This document shows, one piece after another, positions 7,799 through 18,217 of a stretch of DNA of 64,000 bases; the first letter of the stretch is position 1; each line of letters begins with the position of its first letter. The notes beneath the pieces are model-generated. The model was not told the DNA's origin. It saw only the letters and a program-made list of their open reading frames with translations, and searched no databases. Location: contig JAPPFL010000025.1 of NCBI GenBank assembly GCA_028823855.1, positions 1 to 64,000 on the forward strand. The letters run 5' to 3'. Source of the stretch: Albidovulum sp. (GTDB lineage Bacteria; Pseudomonadota; Alphaproteobacteria; Rhodobacterales; Rhodobacteraceae). Position numbers and translations under genes: made by a program.

Positions 7799-8971
7799 AT
7801 GCCGGGCACGCGAATTCAGAATTCCGGTCGTCTAGCACCGTACGCATGCACGCCGGAGGCATCGAGCAGACTGCACATAGAAGAAGCGGACCCATTCCGG
7901 AACGCCTTCGAGCGTGATTGCGATAGGATTGTGCATTCGTCTGCTTTCAGAAGGCTGATGCGCAAGACACAAGTATTCGTAAATATTGAGGGCGATCTAT
8001 TCAGGACCAGGCTTACACATACGATTGAAGTGTCGAGAGTGGCGCGAACCATCGCGTCGAATCTCTCTATTAACGCTGATCTCGCCGAATCGGCGGCGCT
8101 CGCCCATGATCTTGGGCATACTCCGTTTGGGCATGCGGGCGAAGAAGAGCTCGAAAAACTAATGCGTCCTTACGGGGGATTCGAACACAATGCCCAGGCG
8201 ATTCGAATAGTCACCTTTTTGGAGCGGCACTATCCTAAATTCGACGGGCTAAACCTAACGTTTGAGACCTTAGAGGCGATCGCCAAGCACAATGGGCCCA
8301 TCAGAGGCAATGTCCCTTATGCTTTGGAAGCTTACAACCGCCAGCACGATTTGCGGCTGGACACATGGCCGAACTTGGAGGCTCAAGTTGCTTCGATCGC
8401 AGACGATATCGCCTACAATTGCCACGACCTGCATGATGGAATGCGCGCGAAATTGTTCGGTGTGGAAGAAATCGAGCAATTGTCGCTTATCGGACCTGAA
8501 TTCAGGAGGATCAGATCTCGCCATGCGAAGGCCGACGAGAGCCGATGCCTTTATCAGGCGCTAAGTGGTTCATTTTCAGCTTTGGTAACCGATGTGCTGC
8601 GTACGACGCGCAATATTCTTTTCGATGCGAAACCGGAATGCCCTGACGATGTAAGGCTGATGGGCGCCGCAACAGCAAAATTCTCACCGAGCATGGAAGA
8701 AAAAGTGCAAGATATCAACAAGTTCCTATCAAAATACATGTATCGAAACGATGAAATGGAGGGAGAACGGGATAGGGGCAGGCGCATAATTCGAAACCTG
8801 TTTGAAATTTTTCTGGACGATTCAAGCCTCCTACCGCCCGAATGGGGGACGGACTTTATTCGAACGAATGGCGATGGAGCCAAGGCGCGTTTGGTAGCCG
8901 ACTATATTGCCGGGATGACGGATCGATTTGCAATTCAGACTCATTCCGATTTGGTAGATTCCAAATTCTGA
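7799..8971 (+). CDS. dgt: Deoxyguanosinetriphosphate triphosphohydrolase-like protein
   Basis: HD-superfamily dNTP triphosphohydrolase that would remove triphosphate from dGTP or other dNTPs. Visible: DPFRNAFERDCDRIVHSSAFRR (split by convention into the substrate-binding start), TRLTHTIEVSRVARTIA, the metal motif AHDLGHTPFGHAGE, FEHNAQ, and SIADDIAYNCHDLHD in the middle. The open frame runs upstream to 7472 but overlaps erpA on the other strand. ATG at 7799 has AGAGAG before it and gives the usual N-terminus just ahead of RLAPYA; ATG at 7757 is the alternative. About 390 aa is normal for the short alphaproteobacterial form. A divergent arrangement with erpA-xthA is common in alphaproteobacteria. 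Confidence 0.92.
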   Translation: MPGTRIQNSGRLAPYACTPEASSRLHIEEADPFRNAFERDCDRIVHSSAFRRLMRKTQVFVNIEGDLFRTRLTHTIEVSRVARTIASNLSINADLAESAALAHDLGHTPFGHAGEEELEKLMRPYGGFEHNAQAIRIVTFLERHYPKFDGLNLTFETLEAIAKHNGPIRGNVPYALEAYNRQHDLRLDTWPNLEAQVASIADDIAYNCHDLHDGMRAKLFGVEEIEQLSLIGPEFRRIRSRHAKADESRCLYQALSGSFSALVTDVLRTTRNILFDAKPECPDDVRLMGAATAKFSPSMEEKVQDINKFLSKYMYRNDEMEGERDRGRRIIRNLFEIFLDDSSLLPPEWGTDFIRTNGDGAKARLVADYIAGMTDRFAIQTHSDLVDSKF

Positions 8972-10576
8972 AACGCTTGGGAGGAATGAAAGCGGCATGC
9001 GATTCGCATTGAGGATTCAAGCGAGCCTAGCGCATATCCTGCAAAATCCAGCGATAAGTGTGATCGCAATTCTTTCGTAAAATTCAGCTCGAAACGCGTC
9101 AAACCTCAAATCGTAGATTTGACCCGTTTTTTCGTTCCATTCCTTCACGCCGGGCAGCGATTCGCGTTTTCAACTCTGCGCCGCGCTGAATGGCGATTGA
9201 GCGGTTTGCCCAGTTGCGGAGGAACTCCTCTGATCTCGATACGACCGTTTGCTCCCGCCGCGAATTCCGTATTTCCCGCGAATTTACCGAACGGTGCCCG
9301 CGTTGGGCTTTGGAGTGCGCAACCAAACCATGGCGAGAAAAAAATTCTTTGAGTTACGTTTTTATGCGACCGGAGCTGGCTAGCGTCGACAATTTTTTGC
9401 GGTCGAATCGGGGATTTGCAGCACTTGGCGGCTGCGAACATTCGTTTTCGAAATAGAGAATTCGCTTTCATGGTTTGTCGGCGAAGAAAGGAGGAATGCA
9501 AAACGCTTCTATTTCAAAACCGGCCTGGAGGTTTCCCTCAAATTTGGCGCTGGTCGCACACGCCGAATGCCAGCCTGGAAAAGGCGAGGCACGCCGCTTA
9601 GGATTCACGTACCCGTTCGCGCGTACGGTGGATCGGGCTGCAACCTTGGCGAATGGCTTCGTCGTCGAAGAAAAGTTCGGAACCGGAGCCACTCCAGTCG
9701 CGCCGACATTCGATCCTTGCATCCCTGGACTCCGAACCTGGGAACCGCGTCGGACTACGGAAAGGATACAATCGGAAGTGGGGCGAACTCGGTATTCGGA
9801 ACCGGCATCAAGTTTTTTCGGGTTCAGTTAATTCCGAAATCGAGCGATCGGCATTTAATTGAAAGGATTAAGGAAATGGAATCTTCCAAAAAGGTTAGGC
9901 GCTCGCGGTCCGCTAAAGGCAGGGCGGCAATGGATATTCGAGCGCGCAAAGACCGACCTTAGTACCGGTCGCGCGATCCGCCTGCATCCTTGCCGGTGCT
10001 GGATGATGCGGAACTAAATACGCGGCGCCCATGTTCGGCGGCGCATGGGTCGTCGTTTCCCGTCGCCCGCCTTTCTCACGAGATCGGCCTGAACCGCGAA
10101 TTCGTTGGTCCGAAGCGGGATTGTTTACGATAGCCGACCAACTTCCGCGCTCTGCGGAGGCCCTGGAAAAGATTTTCGCTGTGGTTGTTTCCGGCCGCGT
10201 CTACGTCCATGCGTTAAGGCTTGCGTCGCCGATGTAACCGAGTCATGATTGCACCGAAAGGAAACCTGGCCGATTTCGGCTCTGTTCGGCGAACCGGCGC
10301 AATTCACAACTAGTACGAGAAAATTGAAAATTCTATAGCCGGCGCCATTTAGCCAATGAGCTAGGACCAGTTAGAGAAACCGGAATCCTAAACTAATTCG
10401 ATGGAAATTCTAGATTGCGCAAGCAGCTTGAGTAGCTTGCGACCCGAACCGATTCATCGCGGCTCCCGCGGGCTTTTCCGGATTTCGTGTCGTCACTGGA
10501 TCCAATTCGGTCGGCTAGTTGCAAATTCCGCCCAGGAACACGCCGCCAAGCGCGATTGCATTGCCGGTGGCAAGCC
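8972..10576. other. 1.6-kb stretch without an intact or recognisable gene
   Basis: Only short open frames occur on both strands, Arg/Ser/Pro-rich and with no family signature I recognise. No tRNA, hairpin terminator or long repeat stands out. It could be eroded gene sequence. The last part must hold the promoter of the GPP34-P450 gene, but no clear boxes are visible. Confidence 0.5.
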
Positions 10577-12565
10577 ATGCTGAGGTTGCCGGAAGAAATC
10601 TTACTTTTGATGCTGAATGAAGAGCGCGGCGAAATCATGTCTCGCCTCGCGCCTGACACGGTAAATGTCGCCTTTGCGGGCGCTATTCTAATGGACCTAG
10701 CTCTCGAAGGGGGCATCGATTCAGATCTCGAAAAGCTGGTGCTGGTCGATGCGAGTCCACTGGATGATGCATTGCTCGACCCCTTCCTGGAGGTCATCTC
10801 GCAGGAACAAGAAGCTCACGATACCGGATTCTGGGTCCGCCGATTGGCCGAACAAGGAGATGAAATTCGTCGCAAAGTGCTCGACAGGCTGATTGCACGG
10901 GGAATACTGGCATCCGACGACAACGGATCGATACTGCTTTCACGCCTGGTGTCTCGTGCGCGGCGCTATCCAGTTGTCGACGACACGCCTACCGAGCATG
11001 TACGCCTGCGAATTATGCGGGTGCTTTTCGGCGACGACATTCCAGATCCGCGCGACATCGCGATCATTTGTCTTGCGGACGCCTGCGGGTTGTTTGCAAG
11101 CATACTGGACCCGTCGGAGCTAGCCGAGGCGCGGGAGCGGATCGACATCGTGAGCCGTTTGGATCTGATAGGCCAATCGGTAAGTGCGGCGGTCCGGGAA
11201 GCCAGTCGCGTTAAAAGGGATTTCGCGCCACGTCGCCCCAAAGAAATTCCTCGAGCCAAAGGCCTGCCGCTGGTTGGCAACGGATTAGATGCTATTCGCG
11301 ACTTGCGAGGATTCCTTACAGCCCAGCACCGCAATCTGGGGCCGATATTTCAGGTTCAATTCTTTAACCGCCGATACATTGCAATGGTTGGTCCGGCGGC
11401 GAATCTCTTTGTCGCTCGCGGCAACAAATATTTCCGCAACTTCGAACATTGGCTGGATTTCAATTCCTATATGGGTTCGCACCGCACGATAATCAGCATG
11501 GATGGCGGCGATCACCTGCGCATGCGCAGGGAGCAGGCCAAGGTCTATTCTCACAAGCTAATCGAGAATCGCCTCGACGAGGTCGTCGGCATCGCGCGCC
11601 GGGAAATCGCGAAATGGCCGTTGAACCGGCCGCTCTCCGGCCAGTACGCCTGTCAGAGAATCATCGTCGAGCAACTAGGGCTGCTTGCAACGAGCACCTC
11701 TCCCCGGGAGCGCCTGGACGATATCATCGTTCTGTTCGAGGCGATGCTGGGAACGTTCATCTTTCGAAACCGCCCTCGGCTCGCGATGTCCTTTCCGCGA
11801 GTGCGGCGCGCCCGTCGCAGGGTAGACGAATTTATCCAGCGTATACTGGACAACCACCTGCCGGAGAACCGCCGCGGCGGGCCGCAAGACTACATCGACG
11901 AGTTATTGGAACTGCAACGAGGCGACCCGCAGTTCCTAGCGGAGACCGATCTGCCAATTGCCGTTTTAGGGCCGTTTTTCGTTGGCCTCGATACAGCCGC
12001 CTCAACAAATGCCTTTATGCTCTATATCCTGCTAAAGCACCCCGAGCTTCTCTCGCAATTTAGCGCCGAAACGCGTCCGCTTTTCGAAAGCGGATCGCCG
12101 ACTATGAAGGATTTCCGGCGGCTCGATGTCACTCGCCGCATCGCGATGGAAACGCTTCGAAAATATCCGCTTGGACCGGTTATTATGCGAGTTGTGGCCA
12201 ATTCATTCGAATTCGAAGGCTATACTGTTCCCGCCGGTAGCGAAGTTCTTATTGGCATTACCGTACCGCACCTCATGCAGGAATACTTTCCTGATCCGGA
12301 ACGGTTCGACATCGATAGATTTAGTGCCGAGAGGGCGGAGCATCGTCGTCCGGGAGTTTATGCTCCCTTTGGCGTAGGCGCGCACCAGTGTCTTGGCCGC
12401 TCCATGACAGAAGTGCTTTTGGCGATTAATTTAGGAATAGTTGCGAATGAAACTAAACTGATACTGGATCCGCCCGACTACGAATTGAAGACTGTTGCAT
12501 TCCCCGTTGCGCATCCCGACAAATCATTCAAATTCCGCATTGTTAGTCGCAATGCCGACATATGA
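10577..12565 (+). CDS. GPP34 domain-cytochrome P450 fusion protein, 662 aa
   Basis: Residues about 1-210 form a GPP34 (Golgi phosphoprotein 3-like) domain: LPEEILLLMLNEERGEI, FAGAILMDLALEGGID, LDRLIARGIL and a DPRDIAIICLADACGLF segment. After an Arg/Pro-rich linker (about 210-235) a full P450 follows, from GLPLVGNGLDAI, through the I-helix GLDTAAST (Asp472-Thr473), ETLR (Glu525, Arg528), PDPERFD, to the haem loop FGVGAHQCLG with Cys605. All hallmark P450 residues are kept, so it should be an active haem monooxygenase; redox partners are not in the window. GPP34 in eukaryotes binds phosphatidylinositol 4-phosphate and membranes, so a membrane-tethering role is an inference. An upstream GTG at 10487 is in frame, but ATG at 10577 matches the start of the paralogue at 32764. 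Both flanks are geneless. Confidence 0.88.
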   Translation: MLRLPEEILLLMLNEERGEIMSRLAPDTVNVAFAGAILMDLALEGGIDSDLEKLVLVDASPLDDALLDPFLEVISQEQEAHDTGFWVRRLAEQGDEIRRKVLDRLIARGILASDDNGSILLSRLVSRARRYPVVDDTPTEHVRLRIMRVLFGDDIPDPRDIAIICLADACGLFASILDPSELAEARERIDIVSRLDLIGQSVSAAVREASRVKRDFAPRRPKEIPRAKGLPLVGNGLDAIRDLRGFLTAQHRNLGPIFQVQFFNRRYIAMVGPAANLFVARGNKYFRNFEHWLDFNSYMGSHRTIISMDGGDHLRMRREQAKVYSHKLIENRLDEVVGIARREIAKWPLNRPLSGQYACQRIIVEQLGLLATSTSPRERLDDIIVLFEAMLGTFIFRNRPRLAMSFPRVRRARRRVDEFIQRILDNHLPENRRGGPQDYIDELLELQRGDPQFLAETDLPIAVLGPFFVGLDTAASTNAFMLYILLKHPELLSQFSAETRPLFESGSPTMKDFRRLDVTRRIAMETLRKYPLGPVIMRVVANSFEFEGYTVPAGSEVLIGITVPHLMQEYFPDPERFDIDRFSAERAEHRRPGVYAPFGVGAHQCLGRSMTEVLLAINLGIVANETKLILDPPDYELKTVAFPVAHPDKSFKFRIVSRNADI

Positions 12566-14140
12566 GAGAATAAGGAAGACCCGTAAATTGCGTCAGAAAT
12601 GTCGTTTGCCGCTCGGCGCCCCGGATTGCTTCCCTACGACGTCCAATTTAGTCGGTTTGGTTCCAAGAACGCTTTACTCGGCCGAAATTCGAAATTTCCC
12701 GCCAGCTCTCGGTGCCAGGTTTTATCCAGTTCACAAACGCAGTGATTCTGTAGCTAATCGTAAGACTGATATATCGTTTTGGCGAAAATTTTCGTGTTCG
12801 CCAGTATTCGCGCGACGCCCTTTTTTGGCATTGGCGGCAATTCATTCTCGACTTGCACTACGAGTGGATTCATTATTTCACTGCACTTAGATCATCCGAG
12901 CAAGAAATTTGCTCGCCGCGCGCAAATAAAGGTGACTTCGCACGCCGTTCCTCGTCGGTGCCTCTTTCATCCTGGTTGACTCGGGCTGTCATCGTGTTGG
13001 TCTCGCTAAAGTCGGCTAAGCGATATTCGGCCAGCGCGGAAGGATCTTCTTGACATCGTCGCCTGGAACGAAGCGATTCAGCTGCGCGAGGATCCGTTAG
13101 AGGGCTCGGCGAGAAGGATTCCGTCGTTAGCCATTCCATCCCGTTCTCAGAGACGCCAGGCGGGGCCTGCGATCCAAGGACAGCCGGTACCAATGGCTCG
13201 GAGGCTGAACTTTGTCCAATGCGTTCGAGGTGTTTTCGGCCCGTCTTGGCGAACGCGCTCCTGCAAATTTGTTCGATTAGTGAATCCGCAACAAAAGGTG
13301 CCCTATCGTCCGAAATGCCGACGAAATCGCGGTTGGTTTCCAACACGAGAGGGATGCGGAACGATGCTTCGCAGACACAAGGCGGAGGCTGTGCCAGTTC
13401 GGCCTCCGACTCCGCCCGACAACACGCGCTTCGTTGAATTCGGGCGTTTACGGTAGAGAACTGACGCGGGCGCGAGGCGGGCAAAACGGGTAAATTCGAC
13501 TTTCCGGACTTCGCGTGCAACTGCAAGTTGACCCCGAAAAGGCGCTTTCGGTTTGGTTCCATGCCGGTAGCGGAATGGGTCAACGGGACACTGGCGCGCA
13601 TCGACGAGTTGCTCGGAAAGCGTCGGAATTTCGACATCTGACAATTTGGCAAAAGGCTAGGGCCGGTCTGAAAGCCAGACGCAACCAAACCGCTGTTCCG
13701 GGGCCAAGCAAGGAATCCAGCGGGTTTCGCCGCAGGAAGCAACGCCCGTCGCTGCGGGCTCTGCGCCGCCGGTACCGGCGAGTCCGCTTCGTCGGTAGGC
13801 GATTGGAGTGCATGACCGGAATCTTGCGGCTGCGGCCTGAACGACCAAATGTTCAGCAATCGAGAACGTGGACCGGTTCCCTTTGGCGGGCCGCGCAATT
13901 GGATGGCCAAGCAACGCCGAATGCACCGGAGCATCTGAAGTTGCCGCCGGCGCTGCTCCGGCGTAGCGCAGCCGAAAATTCGCGCGCGCCGGATCAAAAC
14001 TTGGTACTTTCGCTTGCGAACAGCGGCGCTATATTCCTCTTCGCAGTCGGCAATTCGGCACAATGCGATTCGGAACTGGAGGCTCTCGTAAAACCCCTGC
14101 GGGATTTTTTGGCTTCGCGTCCAAATCAGGGCTTTCCTAT
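12566..14140. other. 1.6-kb stretch without a recognisable gene
   Basis: The minus strand is open for about 396 codons (12873-14063) and the plus strand for about 210 (13515-14144). Both translations are rich in Arg, Ser, Pro and Ala, show no hydrophobic core pattern or family motif, and lack ribosome sites. I do not call either a gene. The stretch may be eroded sequence; its right end holds the promoter of the ankyrin gene. Confidence 0.45.
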
Positions 14141-16213
14141 ATGAACATTTTTAAACTAGCGTCCATCGCCGTATCCTTATGCGTTGCATTGGAAGCCCCG
14201 ACATTAGCTGGCGAGTGTTCCAACTGGCACTCTATAGAGTTTTTTTCGAGTGCCGGAGATTCTAAAGTAAAATCCTGTATCGAAGCTGGAGCAGACCCGA
14301 ATTACATAAGCGACGACGGTTCGAGTCCGCTGCATGCGGCGGCTGAGGCCGACAATCCTCACGCGATCGCCGTTCTGGTTGCAGCCGGCGCGACGGCCGG
14401 CGTAATAGACGCCAAAGGCAAGCAACCCATTCACGTTTCATCCGGCAAGAGCGTGCAAGCTCTAGCGGCTATTCTTAACGGCGGTGGCGATCCGGGCGCG
14501 CTCGATTCCAGAGGCTTTAGTCCGCTCCACTACGCCGCGCTGAACGCTCGCGATCCGGATATAATTACTGAACTCGTCAGAGCGGGCGCGGATCCTAATG
14601 CGACCGACCCGAAGTTCGGGTTGTCGCCGCTTCATATTGCGGCGGGGCTGAACGAAGAACCGTCGATAGTCGAAATTCTAATTTCCCACGGAGCGGACCT
14701 GCATTTGAAAGAATCCTCCAAAGGTCAATCGTCTCTTCATAGAGCGGCGGCGTTCAATTCAAATGCTTCGATTACAGAGTCTCTAATAGAGGCAGGTTCC
14801 GACACTTCCGCACGCGACTCTTTGGGCAGGACGCCGCTACATCTCGCAGTCGTCGGATCGAATGTCCGACGTGTCGTCGATGTTCTGTTGAATTACGCCG
14901 GCGATACGGCATGCGAGAATTGGAACAAGAAGGCATATTTCGGCGGTCGATCTCTGGAGGCGGTAGAGTGGTGCCTTTTGACGGGAAGCAGCGTCGATGC
15001 AAAGGACGCGAACGGGATGACGCCACTGCACTGGGCTGTGGAAACGGGAGCAGAATTAGCGATCGTCGAAACACTTATTGGCGCCGGCGCGGATGTTGAT
15101 GCTAGGGACGGCCGGAACAGAACGCCGCTTGTTGCAGGACTGGAAGGCGAAATAGAGCTCGCAGTTGCTGAAGCGCTTTTGGAGTCCAGGCTAAGAGACC
15201 AGAATGAGAGCATTGACGCCCGGGCTAACGGCGAAAGGATAGCAACGGACATTGTTCATTCAGTTACTGTTGATCCGAGTAGCGAATTCGACGATTCCAA
15301 TTGCAGGAAATGGAATACGGCTGAATTCTTCGCGAATGCTACGGTGGAATTGTTGAATAAATGCCTAAATTCGGGCGCCGACCCAAATGCTAGGGACCAA
15401 GCCGGCAATTCTCCGCTGCATATTGTCGCCGCCTCTAGCGGTTCGCCCGATGCAATTGAACTATTGTCGACTTCGGGAGCGGACCCTCGACTGCTCAACC
15501 TGAACGGTGAAGCACCTCTCCACTTAGCAATCGCTTCGAGTAAGAATGCGAAAACAATTGCTGCGCTGGCTGCTGCCGGGGCGGACGCGAACCTCGTGGG
15601 AACTAGCGGGCGTTCGGTTCTTCACGAGGCGATCGAAAAAAGGTCAGGCATCGATGTTGTAAAAATTTTGCTGGAATCGGGAGCCGATCCCGGATTTTTG
15701 GACGTTGCTGGAAACAACAGCCTTCATCTCGCAATTGTAAACGAAAGCGGAGCGGACATTCTTCGGGCACTGTTGAACGCAGGAGCCGATGTAAACCACC
15801 AAAATGAGTCCAGGAATACGCCGCTACACGCAGCCGTCGGCCGTTCGGGATCGGATTTCGAAATCATAAAACTCTTGCTGGATGCGGAAGCCGATCCGAA
15901 TATCTGGAATAACGATGGCAACAGGCCCCTTCACCTTGCGATGAAGAATCGCGCGAGTTTGGAGGTTGCCGACGCGCTGTTGGAAGCGAAGGCCGATCCA
16001 AATGCGAAGAACAAATTTTGGGATCTGCCGACCGCTTTGCACATTGCCGCGTCGAGCCACATCGACGAAAAAGTCGTATCGGCATTGCTGAATGCCGGAG
16101 CCGACGCGAGTATCCGGTCGCCGGTCGGCAAAAAAACGCCTTGGGACGTGGCGCAGGACAATGAGGAATTGAAAGGGACGCGTGCTTGGTGGAGGCTTCA
16201 CGACGAGCGCTAG
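14141..16213 (+). CDS. Secreted ankyrin-repeat protein, 690 aa
   Basis: Exported protein built almost wholly of ankyrin repeats (TPLH, SPLH or similar at the start of each unit, GADPN at the turns), roughly 16-18 units. A signal peptide is clear: MNIFKLA, a hydrophobic stretch to about residue 19, and cleavage near residue 23-24. Three special units interrupt the array at residues 26-46, 258-278 and 388-408. Each has the pattern C-x2-W-x16-C, so exactly 19 residues lie between the cysteines, which suggests a disulfide in an exported protein. The ATG at 14141 is chosen over an in-frame start at 14063 because it begins the signal peptide. Ankyrin proteins of this kind mediate protein-protein contacts and are frequent in symbionts. 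The partner is unknown. It is a single gene. Confidence 0.88.
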   Translation: MNIFKLASIAVSLCVALEAPTLAGECSNWHSIEFFSSAGDSKVKSCIEAGADPNYISDDGSSPLHAAAEADNPHAIAVLVAAGATAGVIDAKGKQPIHVSSGKSVQALAAILNGGGDPGALDSRGFSPLHYAALNARDPDIITELVRAGADPNATDPKFGLSPLHIAAGLNEEPSIVEILISHGADLHLKESSKGQSSLHRAAAFNSNASITESLIEAGSDTSARDSLGRTPLHLAVVGSNVRRVVDVLLNYAGDTACENWNKKAYFGGRSLEAVEWCLLTGSSVDAKDANGMTPLHWAVETGAELAIVETLIGAGADVDARDGRNRTPLVAGLEGEIELAVAEALLESRLRDQNESIDARANGERIATDIVHSVTVDPSSEFDDSNCRKWNTAEFFANATVELLNKCLNSGADPNARDQAGNSPLHIVAASSGSPDAIELLSTSGADPRLLNLNGEAPLHLAIASSKNAKTIAALAAAGADANLVGTSGRSVLHEAIEKRSGIDVVKILLESGADPGFLDVAGNNSLHLAIVNESGADILRALLNAGADVNHQNESRNTPLHAAVGRSGSDFEIIKLLLDAEADPNIWNNDGNRPLHLAMKNRASLEVADALLEAKADPNAKNKFWDLPTALHIAASSHIDEKVVSALLNAGADASIRSPVGKKTPWDVAQDNEELKGTRAWWRLHDER

Positions 16214-16400
16214 GCTGATGCAAGTATTCGATACGGAAATCGCGTGCTAAGACCGATTTGACACGCCCATTGAACTAGCGATTTCGAACGCATGCGGAAC
16301 CAACTTCGTATCGCAGCTGCAGTCGCCACCGAATCAACAATGAAGGGACGAAGGGCTCGAATCGAGGGCGGAATTTGGGAATCCAGGAATTGAGGATCGA

Positions 16401-18143
16401 ATGGACATTTTTTCCGAAATCAGGAATATCGTAATTGAAAACTTGCCGGAAATTGCGAGTTCAGATTCACTAATTATTGATCCTTCGCGAATTTCTGTAG
16501 AGCGACCGCGCGACCCGACGCACGGTGAAATTGCGACAAACGCGGCTATTTTGGCGGCAAAATCCGCGAATCGGAAACCTCGCGAATTGGCCGAATTCGT
16601 TGCCGAGAAACTACTTTCGGATGATCGAATTGCGGCTGCCGACGTTGCTGGTCCCGGATTCATCAACCTTAAGCTGAAAGAAGAGGCTTGGCTTTCGGTC
16701 ATTCCGGCAATTCTCAAATCAGGGGCGGAATTCGGACGTTCTACAATTGGACGAAATCGGAGGGTCTGCGTGGAGTTTGTTTCGGCAAATCCCACCGGTC
16801 CACTGCATGTTGGACACGCTAGGGGAGCCATATTCGGCGACGCATTGTCCAGATTGCTGGAATTTGTCGGGTTTAGAGTGACGCGCGAATACTATGTCAA
16901 CGACGGCGGAGCCCAGGTCGATTCACTAGCTAGGTCCGTTCATCTCCGATACCGGGAAGCGAACGGTTTCGCTGTCGAATTCGATGCCAATTCGTACAAA
17001 GGTGAATATCTTGGCAAGTTGGGGCGCGATCTGGAGGCCAAATACGGAGAAAAATTTGTCGACGCTCCCGAACATGAATGGATCGGGTTATTCCGTGGTG
17101 CCGCTGTCGGCGCGATGATGGAATTGATCCGGAAGGATCTAGAATCTCTCGGCATCGAAATGGATGTCTATTTTAGCGAGAAGTCACTCTACGGAACTGG
17201 AATAATCGAAACGACGCTCAATACTCTTCGAGAACGAGATTTGATCTATGAAGGTGTTTTAGAGCAGCCAAAAGGAAAATTAATCGAAGACTGGGAGCCG
17301 CGGAAGCAAACGCTGTTTCGTTCGACCGCGCACGGAGACGATGTTGACAGACCGATTTGCAAGTCCGACGGTAGCTGGACTTATTTCGCTCCCGACATTG
17401 CCTATCATTACGACAAAATCAAGCGCGGCTTTGATGAGCTGGTCAACATATTCGGATCCGACCACAGCGGCTATACGAAGCGCATGAAGGCTGCGGTTGC
17501 GGCACTTTCCGACGGCCGCGTCGCATTCGATATCAAGCTAATCCAAATGGTAAGGGTGATGGAGGACGGAAGAGCCGCCACGATGTCGAAACGAGCCGGA
17601 GAATTCGTGCAGTTGCGCGAAGCTATCGAAGCCGTTGGCTGCGATGTCGCGCGCTTTGTCATGTTGACTAGGAAAAACGACGCGCCGCTAGATTTCGATT
17701 TTGCCGCGGTCAAAGAAAAATCCAAAGATAACCCGGTATTCTACGTCCAGTACGCTCACGCGAGGATTTGCTCGGTGCTACGGAAGGCGGAACAGGAAGG
17801 CTTCGACGTGTCGGATACGGCATTGGCGAGCGCCGACCTGTCAACGCTTCGCCATCCATTTGAGTCCGCTTTGGTGCGAAGAATGGCTGAATGGCCCCGT
17901 GTAGTCGAGTCGGCTGCAAATAGCCACGAACCCCACCGCATCGCCTATTTCTTGCAGAATTTGGCTTCGGACCTTCATGGATTGTGGGCGCAAGGCAATG
18001 CAACCGCGAGCCTGCGCCTTCTGCAGCGTGGCGAAATTGCGACTAGTACTGCTAAACTCGCACTCGTTCGAAGCGCCGCGATTGTTTTTTCATGCGGACT
18101 GGGTATCTTGGGCGTAACGCCGATTCAGGAGATGAGGAGCTGA
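16401..18143 (+). CDS. argS: Arginyl-tRNA synthetase
   Basis: Class I aminoacyl-tRNA synthetase of 580 aa that charges tRNA-Arg. An N-terminal additional domain contains RDPTHGEIATNAAI. The HIGH motif appears as PTGPLHVGHARGAIFGD (about residues 131-147). EYYVNDGGAQ follows, then FGSDHSGYTKRMKAA, and a degenerate KMSKS as TMSKRAGEFV near residue 395. The anticodon-binding helical domain has FYVQYAHARICSVLR. ATG at 16401 has GAGG a few bases ahead. It heads a plus-strand cluster argS - SPOR - nagZ - scpA - scpB, a typical alphaproteobacterial order. Confidence 0.97.
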   Translation: MDIFSEIRNIVIENLPEIASSDSLIIDPSRISVERPRDPTHGEIATNAAILAAKSANRKPRELAEFVAEKLLSDDRIAAADVAGPGFINLKLKEEAWLSVIPAILKSGAEFGRSTIGRNRRVCVEFVSANPTGPLHVGHARGAIFGDALSRLLEFVGFRVTREYYVNDGGAQVDSLARSVHLRYREANGFAVEFDANSYKGEYLGKLGRDLEAKYGEKFVDAPEHEWIGLFRGAAVGAMMELIRKDLESLGIEMDVYFSEKSLYGTGIIETTLNTLRERDLIYEGVLEQPKGKLIEDWEPRKQTLFRSTAHGDDVDRPICKSDGSWTYFAPDIAYHYDKIKRGFDELVNIFGSDHSGYTKRMKAAVAALSDGRVAFDIKLIQMVRVMEDGRAATMSKRAGEFVQLREAIEAVGCDVARFVMLTRKNDAPLDFDFAAVKEKSKDNPVFYVQYAHARICSVLRKAEQEGFDVSDTALASADLSTLRHPFESALVRRMAEWPRVVESAANSHEPHRIAYFLQNLASDLHGLWAQGNATASLRLLQRGEIATSTAKLALVRSAAIVFSCGLGILGVTPIQEMRS

Positions 18144-18217
18144 TCCCGCACTGAATTGCATGGATGGAAAGAGCGGAGAGCTGAGGAGCGGGACGCTCCG
18201 GCTCAGGTGGCAGGCGC

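Noticed and set aside
12873-14063. Long minus-strand open frame as a real gene
   Set aside because: The translation lacks any family motif, hydrophobic patterning or ribosome site, so I list it only as a curiosity.
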